A DNA stretch of 64,000 bases from Avrilella dinanensis (GCF_002807015.1 NZ_NIPO01000001.1:1687604-1751603); one strand, 5' to 3'; positions 8,298 to 18,699 are shown, counted from the first letter of the stretch. Numbers and translations: made by a program. The notes: generated from the sequence alone by a model not told the origin.

Positions 8298-8951
8298 TTA
8301 ATTTCCTTTTTTATAATCTGCCAAGAACTGTTCCAGACCGCTGTCGGTTAATGGGTGTTTCAGTAATCCTAAGATTGAGCTTAAAGGTCCAGTCATCACG
8401 TCAGCTCCGATTTTTGCACAGTTCACAATATGCATAGTGTGGCGAACCGACGCCGCCAGAATCTGTGTATCAAAAGCATAATTGTCATAAATCATACGGA
8501 TTTCGTCTATCAGGTTTAATCCGTCGGTAGAAATATCGTCTAATCTCCCGATAAACGGCGAAACATAAGTAGCCCCAGCTTTCGCCGCCAGTAACGCCTG
8601 ACCTGCCGAGAAAACCAAAGTCACGTTGGTTTTAATTCCGTTGTCAGAAAAATATTTACAGGCTTTGATACCATCTTTGGTCAGAGGGATTTTCACAACG
8701 ATTTGTTCATGCAGTTCTGCTAATTCTTCCCCTTCTTTGACCATACCTTCAAAATCGGTAGCGATAACTTCTGCAGACACATCGCCATCGACAATATTAC
8801 AGATGTCCACATAATGTTTCAGAATATTGTTTTTGCCAGTAATCCCTTCTTTTGCCATTAGTGACGGATTGGTCGTTACGCCGTCTAAAACACCTAAAGC
8901 CTGTGCCTCTCTGATTTGGTCTAAATTTGCTGTGTCAATAAAAAACTTCAT
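8298..8951 (-). CDS. Transaldolase / fructose-6-phosphate aldolase family (TalC type)
   Basis: A 217-aa short class I aldolase of the transaldolase family. The N-terminus [16 protein letters not shown] with GVTTNPSL is diagnostic of the small type, and the Schiff-base lysine is in [11 protein letters not shown]. Members annotated tal in Bacteroidota serve the non-oxidative pentose phosphate pathway; FSA activity cannot be excluded from sequence. The start codon is one base after the stop of the upstream SDR gene, so the two are cotranscribed. Confidence 0.93.
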   Translation of the reverse strand: MKFFIDTANLDQIREAQALGVLDGVTTNPSLMAKEGITGKNNILKHYVDICNIVDGDVSAEVIATDFEGMVKEGEELAELHEQIVVKIPLTKDGIKACKYFSDNGIKTNVTLVFSAGQALLAAKAGATYVSPFIGRLDDISTDGLNLIDEIRMIYDNYAFDTQILAASVRHTMHIVNCAKIGADVMTGPLSSILGLLKHPLTDSGLEQFLADYKKGN

Positions 8952-8952
8952 A

Positions 8953-9759
8953 CTATTTGATTTTATAATGATTCATTAATATTTTTTCATACATTTTGTC
9001 AGGCAGAATACGTTTGAGAGCAATAGAAAATTTTTGCAAAAAAGCCCCCACTTTATAATGCACTTTTGGGTTTTCAGTTTCAATAATCCTATGAATTGCC
9101 TTCGCCATAGTTTCCGGATTCATTCCGCTATCCACATCGGCATCGATGGTGTTTAGCTGCTCTTGATACACTTTTTCATACGGCGAACCAGTTATAACCG
9201 GTGCGTGGTAACGCCGGCTTGCAATATTGGTTGAAAAATCGCCCGGCGCCACATTAGTAACCTGAATACCAAATGGTTTCACTTCCATTCGTAAAGATTC
9301 GGTAATTAATTCCAAAGCTCCTTTTGAGGAAGAATAAGCACTGCGAAACGGTAATCCCATATATCCGGCAATTGAGGTAACGTTGATAATCAACCCGCTT
9401 TTTTGCCTACGCATTTGCGGCAATACAGCTTTGATAACCTGTATCGGTCCGAAAAGATTGGTTTCAAAATTATTTCTCACTTCATCAATCGGGATTTCCT
9501 CCAGCGGTCCGGTAATTCCTACTCCGGCGTTATTAATCAAAACGTCCAGCCGTTGTTCTTTTTTCAAAAGGGTCTGCACCGCCTGCTGAATGGTATCTTC
9601 CTTTCTTACGTCCAATGCCAGCAGTTGGAAAGGCTGTTGAGCACTTTTTTCCGGATTTCTGCCTGTGCCGTAAACGGTGTATCCTTTTTGATGTAAATAA
9701 AGAGCCACGGCATTGCCTATGCCTGAAGTAGCTCCTGTGATTAAAACAACTTTACTCAT
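8953..9759 (-). CDS. Short-chain dehydrogenase/reductase (SDR)
   Basis: A 268-aa classical SDR with NAD(P)-binding TGATSGIG near the N-terminus, the NNAG motif (INNAGVGI), catalytic Ser in [10 protein letters not shown], and the Tyr-x3-Lys pair in AYSSSKGAL. The start is set at 9759 ([13 protein letters not shown]); the longer frame adds 21 unlikely residues that overlap the promoter. The C-terminal region ([18 protein letters not shown]) resembles SDRs acting on lipids or steroid-like substrates, but the substrate is unknown. Two -7 boxes lie upstream. Confidence 0.9.
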   Translation of the reverse strand: MSKVVLITGATSGIGNAVALYLHQKGYTVYGTGRNPEKSAQQPFQLLALDVRKEDTIQQAVQTLLKKEQRLDVLINNAGVGITGPLEEIPIDEVRNNFETNLFGPIQVIKAVLPQMRRQKSGLIINVTSIAGYMGLPFRSAYSSSKGALELITESLRMEVKPFGIQVTNVAPGDFSTNIASRRYHAPVITGSPYEKVYQEQLNTIDADVDSGMNPETMAKAIHRIIETENPKVHYKVGAFLQKFSIALKRILPDKMYEKILMNHYKIK

Positions 9760-9775
9760 TTTTGTCGGTTTCGTA

Positions 9776-9793
9776 CAAAGATAGGCAAAGTTA
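9776..9793 (-). promoter_or_regulatory. Tandem -7 elements of the SDR-tal operon
   Basis: Two perfect TAnnTTTG boxes on the minus strand, TATCTTTG at 9783-9776 and TAACTTTG at 9793-9786, lie 16 and 26 bases before the SDR start. Either could drive the operon. Confidence 0.55.
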
Positions 9794-9827
9794 AAAACAT
9801 GACCGCATAAGTCTAAATTCAAATTAT

Positions 9828-10868
9828 ATGTTTATTTTTATGCTTAAAATTATTTTTATGTTACGAAACATTCATCTGATATTCATCACATTATGTACGC
9901 TTTGCAGTTGTTCGGACTCTCAATCTCAGGTTGCCGATGATAATTTGCCAACCTATTTAGCTAAAATCGAGTTAGAAAATCTGAAAAACCATGTTTATAA
10001 TCTGGCGTCTGACGAAATGAGCGGCAGAAAAACCGGTGAAGAAGGTCAAAAAATAGCCGCACAATATATCCGTGATTTTTATATCGCTCAAAATATTGAG
10101 GCAGCACAAAACACCGATAATTATTACCAATACGTTCCGGGTGAATTCATGAGTACCGTTTTAAACACTTTGCAAGACAGCGAAAATGCGGTTGCTTATA
10201 TCGAAGGAAGTGAATTTCCGGACGAATATGTGGTTATTTCTGCACATTATGACCACATGGGCATCGAAGACGGTCAAATCATGCATGGTGCTGACGACAA
10301 CGGCTCGGGAACTGCGGCGGTTATGGAAATCGCCCGGGTGTTGAACGATGCCAAAGCCCACGGAAAAGGTCCGAAACGGTCGGTTGTTTTACTGCATTGT
10401 ACGGGAGAAGAATTCGGTTTACACGGCTCACGGTATTATACTGAAAACGCTTTGTATCCGATGGATAAAACCATTACGAACATCAACATTGATATGATTG
10501 GGCGAAATGACGATAAATATCTCGAAGAAGGAAATTATGTGTACATCATTGGCCCAAGCCGACTTAGTGATGATTTGGACGAACTGACCAAAGAAACCAA
10601 TCAAAAATACACACAGCTTACGCTGGATTATACCTATGACGACCCAAGCCACCCGGAAATGTTGTATTACCGTTCAGACCATTATAATTTTGCTAAAAAC
10701 AATATTCCGGTTATTTTCTTTTTTGGCGGCACACACCCCGATTATCATCAACCTACTGATACAGCAGATAAAATTTTATTTGATGAAATGATGAAAAGAA
10801 CTCAACTTATTTTTGCTACAATCTGGCAAGTTGCCAACCGAAACGAACCTATAAAAGTTAATCCGTAA
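9828..10868 (+). CDS. M28-family metallopeptidase lipoprotein
   Basis: A 346-aa secreted zinc peptidase. A lipoprotein signal (hydrophobic core then LCSCSD, Cys near residue 28) predicts membrane anchoring. The co-catalytic metal ligands are visible: H140 in SAHYDHMG, D156 in GADDNGSG, the E193/E194 pair in CTGEEFG, a further Asp in NIDMIGRND and a late His in THPDYHQPTD. M28 members are aminopeptidases that trim extracytoplasmic peptides. Translation could start at 9828, 9840 or 9858; the last (MLRNIHLIFI) gives a standard-length signal peptide. The next gene starts one base after its stop. Confidence 0.9.
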   Translation: MFIFMLKIIFMLRNIHLIFITLCTLCSCSDSQSQVADDNLPTYLAKIELENLKNHVYNLASDEMSGRKTGEEGQKIAAQYIRDFYIAQNIEAAQNTDNYYQYVPGEFMSTVLNTLQDSENAVAYIEGSEFPDEYVVISAHYDHMGIEDGQIMHGADDNGSGTAAVMEIARVLNDAKAHGKGPKRSVVLLHCTGEEFGLHGSRYYTENALYPMDKTITNINIDMIGRNDDKYLEEGNYVYIIGPSRLSDDLDELTKETNQKYTQLTLDYTYDDPSHPEMLYYRSDHYNFAKNNIPVIFFFGGTHPDYHQPTDTADKILFDEMMKRTQLIFATIWQVANRNEPIKVNP

Positions 10869-10869
10869 A

Positions 10870-11304
10870 ATGAAAAAAAGTTTATTATATATTCCGTTTA
10901 TATTATTATCTCTGACAGCTTTTTCACAAACTGCCGAGCAGGAAAACGAGATGAATGCTATTATCAGCTATGTGCAGGAAACTCAGCGTGATGACATTTT
11001 TGAAGTCAAAAATATACGTACACAAAACGACAATGGCGAAGAAGTAATTACCTCTTATTATTTCGAGAACGAAAATGTTTTTTGCATTATCAATAAGGTT
11101 TATGCAAAAGTTCAACACGAAACAACTTATTACCTGAAAGACAATAAATTAATATTAGCTATTATCCGGGAAGATTCTACAAAACCGGACGAAATTTATT
11201 ATTTTGTCAAAAACGATTCTTTACTTAATTCAAAAGACATTAATGAGGCTTATCCGTTTGAAGAAGTTGTCGGAAATTTCAATGAATTGATTAGTGAGTT
11301 TTAA
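10870..11304 (+). CDS. Secreted hypothetical protein
   Basis: A 144-aa protein with a clear Sec signal peptide (MKKSLLYIPFILLSLTAFSQ, cleavage likely near residue 20). The mature part is rich in Glu, Asp and Tyr with alternating beta-like segments; no catalytic motif was recognised. It directly follows the M28 peptidase gene with a one-base gap, so it is part of that transcript, and it overlaps the 3' end of the convergent acyltransferase by 4 bases. Function unknown. Confidence 0.75.
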   Translation: MKKSLLYIPFILLSLTAFSQTAEQENEMNAIISYVQETQRDDIFEVKNIRTQNDNGEEVITSYYFENENVFCIINKVYAKVQHETTYYLKDNKLILAIIREDSTKPDEIYYFVKNDSLLNSKDINEAYPFEEVVGNFNELISEF

Positions 11305-12104
11305 TATTCTCTTTCTTTATTCAGGGTTTCTTCGTAGTCCAGAATTTCCTGAGGAATAACTTTCAGAAATGACGGGTGCTGCTCGATAGCATATTCTATT
11401 TTTTCTACAATCGTTTCGATGCTGTCGTTTTCATAATCAACAGCCAGCGGTTGTTTGATAACCATGCTTTGCAAAATCCCTTTTTTCTTCAGCCACAATC
11501 CTTTTTTGTCGAAAGATCGCCGAAAACCATCAATTACTACAGGAACAACAATAGGTTTGTGTTGTTTGATGATATGAGCAGTTCCTTTGCGAACCGGCTT
11601 AAACGATTTGGTTGTTCCCTGCGGAAAAGTAATTACCCAACCATCTGCCAACGCTTTTTTTATGTTTTCGGTATCATTCGGATTGACTTCTTTTTTTTCA
11701 GTGATATCCTTTCCTTTTTCACGCCAGGTTCGTTCAACAGTAATGGCACCGGTATAGCTCAATATTTTCGGCAGAAGCCCGGCACGCATAGTTTCTTTGG
11801 CAGATACGAAATAGATATTCAACTTCGGATTCCAGATATAAAAAATGTTGTTCAGATTGTCTTCCCGACCTTTCAGACTGGCATTAAAAACATGCAACAT
11901 CGCTACAACATCGGCGAAATAAGTCTGATGATTGGAAATAAACAACACATTTTCGTCAGGTAAATTTCTGATAATATCCGAACCTTCAATAACTAACTTG
12001 TTAAAGCCTCGATAACGCCGATGGGTAAGAATCCCAAACCAACGAATCAACCGTTTTTTGAGAAATAAATAATTTCCGAAAGCATCTTTTTTAAACCAAC
12101 TCAT
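11301..12104 (-). CDS. 1-acyl-sn-glycerol-3-phosphate acyltransferase (PlsC family)
   Basis: A 267-aa membrane-associated acyltransferase of glycerophospholipid synthesis. The catalytic HX4D motif is present as NHQTYFAD, and the phosphate-binding motif appears as FPQGTTKS, a variant of FPEGTRS. It is preceded 16 bases upstream by a CoA-type Nudix gene and a thioesterase, all on the minus strand, so the three may form a lipid or acyl-CoA related operon. The substrate may differ from lysophosphatidate in view of the FPQGTT variant. Confidence 0.87.
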   Translation of the reverse strand: MSWFKKDAFGNYLFLKKRLIRWFGILTHRRYRGFNKLVIEGSDIIRNLPDENVLFISNHQTYFADVVAMLHVFNASLKGREDNLNNIFYIWNPKLNIYFVSAKETMRAGLLPKILSYTGAITVERTWREKGKDITEKKEVNPNDTENIKKALADGWVITFPQGTTKSFKPVRKGTAHIIKQHKPIVVPVVIDGFRRSFDKKGLWLKKKGILQSMVIKQPLAVDYENDSIETIVEKIEYAIEQHPSFLKVIPQEILDYEETLNKEREY

Positions 12105-12120
12105 AAAATCTTTTTACCTA

Positions 12121-12762
12121 TTAAATCTGATGAAGCAAATCCAATATCTCCGCAACAATCATAGCTGTAGCACCCCAAATAATTTTTTCATTAACAACAT
12201 AAGCCGGCACATTGATATGAAATCCGTAAGAAGTATTCATACGTACCTGGCGAAGATTTTCCGGATTCAGTAAATCTGCCAGAGAAATACATAAATCGGA
12301 CTTTACTTCCACTTCGTCCAACCGCACTTGCATTGGTTGTGTATGAATCGCCAAAAAAGGCATAATCAAAAAGTTGCTGGGCGGAACATAAACAGGCGAC
12401 AAAGCCTTGATATCTTGCAATTGTGAAGGTAAAATCCCTACTTCTTCTTCGGTTTCACGCAAAGCAGTTTGGTGCAAATCAATATCATCGGGCTCACGTT
12501 TGCCACCCGGAAAAGCAATCTGTCCGGAATGCACGCCCTCATACACCGCCCGTTCGATAAACAACAGATGCGTTTTATTTTGAATCGGAAACAAAATCGC
12601 CATTACTGCCGACTCTTTCGGGTTAACTTCCTCCAGATTGATACTTTCAATCAGCTCTTTTCGCTCCGGCGACCACATTTTCTGATGAGAATGTCTCCCT
12701 AATAATTGCAGGTTTTCTATTTTTGTGAGATGACGATATAGATAATTAAAGTCCGTAAGCAT
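12121..12762 (-). CDS. Nudix hydrolase, CoA pyrophosphatase type
   Basis: A 213-aa Nudix protein resembling NudL/YeaB coenzyme A pyrophosphatases: AFPGGKREPDDIDLHQTALR leads into the catalytic REVEEE-like RETEEEVGI, preceded by a YEGVHSGQI segment. These enzymes split CoA or acyl-CoA into 4'-phosphopantetheine and 3',5'-ADP. Its 5' end overlaps the thioesterase gene by 17 bases, consistent with translational coupling and a shared role in acyl-CoA turnover. Confidence 0.88.
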   Translation of the reverse strand: MLTDFNYLYRHLTKIENLQLLGRHSHQKMWSPERKELIESINLEEVNPKESAVMAILFPIQNKTHLLFIERAVYEGVHSGQIAFPGGKREPDDIDLHQTALRETEEEVGILPSQLQDIKALSPVYVPPSNFLIMPFLAIHTQPMQVRLDEVEVKSDLCISLADLLNPENLRQVRMNTSYGFHINVPAYVVNEKIIWGATAMIVAEILDLLHQI

Positions 12763-13162
12763 ATTTTTCTATAATCGCTTTAATTTCAGCAGGTGGAACA
12801 ATAGGTCTGCCAGTTTTCATATCCACAAACACCAACATCGAATATCCAGTAGTAAGCAAATCGCCCGATTCGTTCCGGATTTCATAATTAAATTCTATCT
12901 TTACCGAAGTCTGGCTTTTCAAAATAGTTGTTACCGTCAATAAATCATCATATCTGGCAGGTTTTTTATAATCCATTTGCAAAGAAACCACCGGTAGCAT
13001 AATGCCCATTTCTTCCATTTTTCTGTAGGACAATCCCTTACTTCGCAACCATTCCACCCGTCCCATTTCGAAATATTGGGCATAATTTCCATGATAAACC
13101 ACTCCCATCTGGTCGGTTTCGGCATATCTGACCCTGACATTTATATCAAATTTGTTTTCCAT
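12746..13162 (-). CDS. Acyl-CoA thioesterase (hotdog fold, YbgC/4HBT type)
   Basis: A 138-aa hotdog-fold protein. The N-terminal motif RVRYAETDQMGVVYHGNYAQYF contains the catalytic Asp of 4-hydroxybenzoyl-CoA thioesterase-like enzymes (YAETDQMG). The start at 13162 (MENKFDINVRV) is chosen; ten further codons upstream are poorly family-like. It is the first gene of the thioesterase-Nudix-acyltransferase series, with a perfect -7 box 27 bases upstream. Confidence 0.9.
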   Translation of the reverse strand: MENKFDINVRVRYAETDQMGVVYHGNYAQYFEMGRVEWLRSKGLSYRKMEEMGIMLPVVSLQMDYKKPARYDDLLTVTTILKSQTSVKIEFNYEIRNESGDLLTTGYSMLVFVDMKTGRPIVPPAEIKAIIEKYAYGL

Positions 13163-13189
13163 AAAAATATATTGATGTGCGGTATGATG

Positions 13190-13197
13190 CAAAAGTA
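13190..13197 (-). promoter_or_regulatory. -7 element (TACTTTTG) of the thioesterase operon
   Basis: A perfect TAnnTTTG match on the minus strand, 27 bases before the thioesterase start and immediately adjoining the octanucleotide array. Confidence 0.55.
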
Positions 13198-13214
13198 CGA
13201 ATAATTTGTTGATT

Positions 13215-13294
13215 CGCAGATTTGCACATTCGCGGATTTATAGATTTGCTAATTTGCAGATTCGCCAATTCGCTAATTTGCAGATTTGCTAATC
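13215..13294. repeat. Array of ten degenerate 8-bp units (YGCnnATT)
   Basis: Ten consecutive octamers in perfect 8-base register, without a single indel: CGCAGATT, TGCACATT, CGCGGATT, TATAGATT, TGCTAATT, TGCAGATT, CGCCAATT, CGCTAATT, TGCAGATT, TGCTAATC. A further TGTTGATT precedes them. Conserved positions are YGC and ATT; the middle two vary. The array lies between divergent promoters. Confidence 0.9.
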
Positions 13295-13337
13295 GATTAA
13301 GGAAATTTTAATCACACAGATACTTACTTCTTCATAG

Positions 13338-14993
<1,656 letters not shown>

Positions 14994-15030
14994 AGTACAG
15001 TAATTTCGACGAGAATTTATTAACCTTCAC

Positions 15031-15100
15031 TCAGCCACGGACTTGTCATACCGTAAGCATCTTTTTTAGATTCCTGCGGAATGACAAACATTGTGGCTGA
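15031..15100. repeat. Imperfect palindrome of the TTGTCATTCCG-type dispersed repeat
   Basis: Outer arms TCAGCCAC (15031-15038) and GTGGCTGA (15093-15100) are perfect; inner arms TTGTCATACCG and CGGAATGACAA match with one mismatch. The whole can fold into one 70-base hairpin. The inner wording TTCCTGCGGAATGACAA is a familiar dispersed repeat in Bacteroidota. It separates the ABC-F gene from the metallo-beta-lactamase gene. Confidence 0.75.
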
Positions 15101-15107
15101 AATATTT

Positions 15108-15969
15108 GTTAGTGGTCATTATACGGATACACGCTACAAAGACAAGAAGAAAAATATTATTTTCAGAAAAAATAACTTTAATAAAAATGAATACTTTAGT
15201 CAAAACTCTTTTAATAATTGTGTGTTCCACAATACTTTCAAGTTGTAATTCCACAAAAAAAATAGATTTTAAGCCGAAAGAAATCTATCGAACCAATGAT
15301 TTAGTTGTCACGCAAATTTCTGAAAACGCTTTTATGCATATATCATATTTACAGACTAATGATTTCGGAAATGTGCCTTGCAATGGATTAATTGTACGAG
15401 ATAATAATGAAGTAATAATCTTTGACTCACCAACGAATGACAAAAGTGCAGAAGAACTTATCAAATGGGTAATGGAAACACTAAACTGCAAAATAAACGC
15501 AATTATTCCAACTCATTTTCACGATGATTGTTTAGGCGGACTAAAAGTATTCAATGATAATAATATTCCTTCTTATGCATATTTCAAAACCATTGAACTT
15601 GCAAAAGAAAATAAATATGAGATTCCGAAAAATAATTTTGATAATTCGATTATTTTAAAAGTTGGAAATAAAAATGTTTCTGTTAAATTTTTTGGCGAAG
15701 GACACACAAAAGATAATGTGGTCGGCTATTTTCCGAGTGAAAACATAATGTTTGGTGGGTGTTTAATAAAAGAATTAAATGCAGGTAAAGGATTTTTAGG
15801 TGATGCAAACGTTGCAAAATGGTCAAATACAGTTGAGAAAGTAAAAATGGAATATCCAAATGTAAAAATTGTTGTTCCAGGACACGGAGAATACGGAGAC
15901 GGAGGATTGCTTGATTATACGATTGAACTATTCAAAACACAATAAATAAAAAAACAACGAACCGCTAAC
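15108..15969. mobile_element. Candidate cassette-like unit carrying the metallo-beta-lactamase
   Basis: GTTAGTGGTC at 15108-15117 and GAACCGCTAAC at 15959-15969 are near-inverted copies (GTTAGYGGT core) just outside both ends of a single gene. The enclosed gene is more AT-rich and uses less typical wording than its neighbours. The arrangement resembles gene-cassette or MITE-like mobilisation, but no recombinase, direct repeat or full attC structure is visible. Confidence 0.35.
15187..15945 (+). CDS. Subclass B1 metallo-beta-lactamase (predicted lipoprotein)
   Basis: A 252-aa zinc enzyme with all B1 ligands: THFHDDCLGG (His, His, Asp of HxHxD), EGHTKDN (second His site), MFGGCLIKEL (the Cys ligand that defines B1 in site 2) and PGHGEYGDG (last His). 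The Zn-binding Cys plus Asp pattern distinguishes B1 from B3 enzymes. The signal sequence ends in LSSCNS, a lipobox, suggesting anchoring to the periplasmic face of a membrane, as for NDM. Start at 15187 (MNTLVKT); upstream codons are noncoding repeat. Chromosomal B1 enzymes are frequent in Flavobacteriia and usually hydrolyse penicillins, cephalosporins and often carbapenems. Resistance spectrum cannot be read from sequence. Confidence 0.92.
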   Translation: MNTLVKTLLIIVCSTILSSCNSTKKIDFKPKEIYRTNDLVVTQISENAFMHISYLQTNDFGNVPCNGLIVRDNNEVIIFDSPTNDKSAEELIKWVMETLNCKINAIIPTHFHDDCLGGLKVFNDNNIPSYAYFKTIELAKENKYEIPKNNFDNSIILKVGNKNVSVKFFGEGHTKDNVVGYFPSENIMFGGCLIKELNAGKGFLGDANVAKWSNTVEKVKMEYPNVKIVVPGHGEYGDGGLLDYTIELFKTQ

Positions 15970-15981
15970 ATCGCATTGGCA

Positions 15982-17163
15982 ATGAAACAACATAAAATCA
16001 ACAAAACTTTCCTAATTATTTTATTGGGAATTTTAGCCGCCATAGGCCCTTTTACTATAGATATGTATTTGCCTGCATTTGGTAAAATTGCCGAATCTTT
16101 TGGTACAGATGAGAGTCATGTTGCTTTTACACTTACCTCCTATTTTTTCGGTATCGCTATCGGACAATTGATTTATGGGCCAGTGGTGGATAAATACGGG
16201 CGAAAAAAACCTTTACTTTTCGGGTTATTTCTGTATGTTGTTTCAGCACTCGGTTGTGCCGTTTCCTATTCTATTGAAATGATGATAATTATGCGGTTGT
16301 TTCAGGCATTGGGCGGTTGCGTCGGCATGGTAGCTTCTGTTTCAATAATCAGTGACGTGTATGAAGTTGACCAAAGAGCGAGAGCTTTTTCGTCTATTAT
16401 GCTGGTTATGGGAATCGCACCACTAATCGCACCAAGCTTGGGAAGCCTGTTTCTTGTTATCGCTTCATGGGAATATATTTTTTACTTCTTGACTGCTTTT
16501 GCTCTGTTGGTTTGGGTACTCATATATGTTTTTTTGCCTGAAACCAGTGGATACATACACAATAAACCATTGAAAATAAAAACTATAGCAATAAATTACA
16601 AAACCGTAATCCAAAACAAGGTGTTCTTTAATTACACCTTGGCAGGAAGTTTGTCTATGGCGATACTGTTTGCTTATATATCTTCGGCATCTTATATTTT
16701 TCTTAATCACTATGGGTTATCTGAGGAAAAATTCTCTGTACTGTTTGCCATCAATGCTTCCGGATTGATTATCGGAAATTTTCTCAACGGACGCCTGACT
16801 AAATATTACCATTACCTCACTATGGCAAAATATGCGTCAGTTTTATTACTGATAGTCAGCGGGTTTATCTTTTCATTATTTTCTTTTCAGGATAATGTAT
16901 CCTACACGATTACTGTTGCCAGTTTGGTTTCGATTATGTTTTTGGTCGGATTCATCAACCCTAACGCAACCGCCGCCTCAATATCGCCATTTACAGCCAA
17001 TACCGGAACAGCCTCTGCCTTGAGTGGTGCGGTGCGAATGGGCATAGGTTCGGTCATTGCTGCGGTAATGGGAATATTACCTGTAATTTCCCCGCAAACA
17101 ATGTTTACCACCATAGCCTGTTTATCACTACTAACAATGATTTTCCTTTGGAAAAAAGTATAA
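15982..17163 (+). CDS. MFS multidrug exporter, Bcr/CflA family
   Basis: A 393-aa, 12-helix major facilitator. The N-terminal helix GPFTIDMYLPAF is the hallmark of the Bcr/CflA (DHA1) group, and the loop 2-3 motif A appears as GPVVDKYGRKKPLL. Homologues export bicyclomycin, chloramphenicol, sulfonamides or dipeptides by proton antiport. The ATG at 15982 is preferred over a TTG two codons earlier. It follows the beta-lactamase gene with 36 bases between, and together they look like a small resistance module, though the two were not necessarily acquired together. Confidence 0.92.
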   Translation: MKQHKINKTFLIILLGILAAIGPFTIDMYLPAFGKIAESFGTDESHVAFTLTSYFFGIAIGQLIYGPVVDKYGRKKPLLFGLFLYVVSALGCAVSYSIEMMIIMRLFQALGGCVGMVASVSIISDVYEVDQRARAFSSIMLVMGIAPLIAPSLGSLFLVIASWEYIFYFLTAFALLVWVLIYVFLPETSGYIHNKPLKIKTIAINYKTVIQNKVFFNYTLAGSLSMAILFAYISSASYIFLNHYGLSEEKFSVLFAINASGLIIGNFLNGRLTKYYHYLTMAKYASVLLLIVSGFIFSLFSFQDNVSYTITVASLVSIMFLVGFINPNATAASISPFTANTGTASALSGAVRMGIGSVIAAVMGILPVISPQTMFTTIACLSLLTMIFLWKKV

Positions 17164-17338
17164 AAAGGAGAATGCCCGAAAAATCTATATTTATCAAGCT
17201 TAACTTGATTTACTTCGTACAATTCGCAAGCTCGGGTCAGCTTCTCATAAGTTTTTGAAATATGATCACTTTGAGACTCCTCCTTTGCCGGAATAAGAAA
17301 ACTAATATTTTTTAGATTTTTCGGACAGCCTCATCAAT
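17164..17338. repeat. Relic repeats between the MFS and small membrane genes
   Basis: CCGAAAAATCTA (about 17174-17185) is repeated in inverted form as TAGATTTTTCGG near 17313-17324, and the minus-strand end reads GAGGCTGTCCGAAAAA, similar to IS-type terminal repeats. Inside lies CTCCTCCTTTGCCGGAATAA, related to the TTCCTGCGGAATGACA repeat at 15031-15100. No gene is seen here. It looks like a decayed non-autonomous element. Confidence 0.4.
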
Positions 17339-17521
<183 letters not shown>

Positions 17522-17595
17522 TTAATGTTATAAGTATAAAAATAAGAAAAATATTTTAAAATAGGTCTTTTTCTATATTATTTTTAGATTATTTG

Positions 17596-17991
17596 TCACT
17601 TTATTTTTTGAGCAAAAGCAATAATATGTCCGTCTATATCAGCAAAATAACAGACTTTATCGCCCCAATCTCTGGCTTCGACAGAAGAAATAATTTTTGC
17701 TCCGGCTTTCAAGGCATTATCAAATTCAAGTTCAATATCATCTACATACAAATAAAGTTCACATCTCGGAATTCCGTTTCCTTCATTAGGGTGCGGTGTT
17801 TTATCGGAAAGTATTTTGGCTATCCCGTTATTGGGCATTAGTCCCAGCTTGCAGTTTTCAGCCAGTTTAAATTCGGTCATTCCCGGAACGTTTAAATCTG
17901 GTTTTTGCCTGAATAACCTGGTATAGAAATCCGTACTTGCCTGCTGGTTATTTACGTACAAAATCGTTTCTATAAGCCGGATATGTTTCAT
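17596..17991 (-). CDS. VOC-superfamily (glyoxalase/bleomycin-resistance fold) protein
   Basis: A 131-aa beta-alpha-beta-beta-beta protein. It begins MKHIRLIETILYVNNQQAST, with the usual start strand and helix, and contains ELYLYVDDIELEFDNALKAGAK and CYFADIDGHIIAFAQK, typical second-module elements of the vicinal oxygen chelate fold with a late Asp-Gly-His in place of the common Asp-Pro-(Glu/Asp)-Gly. Such proteins bind metal or small molecules; the function of this one is open. It lies 12 bases downstream of a nitroreductase on the same strand. Confidence 0.85.
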   Translation of the reverse strand: MKHIRLIETILYVNNQQASTDFYTRLFRQKPDLNVPGMTEFKLAENCKLGLMPNNGIAKILSDKTPHPNEGNGIPRCELYLYVDDIELEFDNALKAGAKIISSVEARDWGDKVCYFADIDGHIIAFAQKIK

Positions 17992-18003
17992 TTTATAATA
18001 TTA

Positions 18004-18636
18004 TCAATCTAAATACTCGATGATGGTTTCTTCGTGCTTTCTGACTTTTTTCAATCCGGTTTGCCAGTCATTACCGGCGTCTCTGTAGCCCATCGGTAAC
18101 AACAAAACACTTTTCAAACCCTGCTGGTCGAATTTCATCAATTTATCCAAATCAGAAGCGGCAAATCCTTCCATCGGTGTGGCATCAATCTGCAACACAG
18201 CAGCTTCAACCATGCCAAATGAAGCCGCAATATAGGCTTGCTTGGCTGCGTGTTCCTGTTGTTTTTCTATGCTCCATGAAGTAAGCTGCTTAGCAACTGC
18301 GGTTTTATAACTATCCGAAAAACCTTTGGGCAGTTCTCTTTCTTTTTCGTAATGTGAAAAATATTCCTCAAAACGATTAATGGTATAAGCGTCCCAAGCA
18401 GCAAATATTACCAAATGTGAGCATTCAGTAATCTGCGGTTGGTTGAATGTCAGTGGTTTGATACGTTCTTTGAGCTTTGGGTTGGTAATTACAAATATTT
18501 TAAACGGCTGCAATCCACTTGACGTAGGTGCCAAACGGGCTGCTTCGAGTATTGATTTTATTTTGTCTTCCGGCACTTGCTTACCGTTCATTCGCTTAGC
18601 GGCATAACGCCATTGCAAAGCTTCTATTATTGACAT
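18004..18636 (-). CDS. NAD(P)H-dependent FMN nitroreductase (NfsB-like)
   Basis: A 210-aa flavin reductase-fold enzyme. The N-terminal WRYAAKRMNGKQVPEDKI and EAARLAPTSSGLQPFKIFVI segments form the FMN phosphate-binding site, and the C-terminal region DLDKLMKFDQQGLKSVLLLPMGYRD is typical of oxygen-insensitive nitroreductases and dihydropteridine reductases. It would act in the cytosol on quinones or nitro compounds. Cotranscription with the downstream VOC gene is likely. Confidence 0.9.
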   Translation of the reverse strand: MSIIEALQWRYAAKRMNGKQVPEDKIKSILEAARLAPTSSGLQPFKIFVITNPKLKERIKPLTFNQPQITECSHLVIFAAWDAYTINRFEEYFSHYEKERELPKGFSDSYKTAVAKQLTSWSIEKQQEHAAKQAYIAASFGMVEAAVLQIDATPMEGFAASDLDKLMKFDQQGLKSVLLLPMGYRDAGNDWQTGLKKVRKHEETIIEYLD

Positions 18637-18699
18637 AATTTTTTATTTTTCTATTTATAAAACAGGTATTTATTAAAATCCACTTCAGATAAAATACTA

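Noticed and set aside
13215..13294. CRISPR array
   Set aside because: Units are 8 bases long with no spacers of 25-40 bases and no cas genes in the window.
15108..15969. Classical integron gene cassette
   Set aside because: The flanking words do not give complete RYYYAAC/GTTRRRY attC arms, and there is no integrase gene; kept only as a low-confidence cassette-like unit.
16902..17222. Minus-strand frame across the end of the MFS gene, starting in repeat sequence
   Set aside because: The sequence mirrors the MFS transmembrane helices and has no signal or domain.
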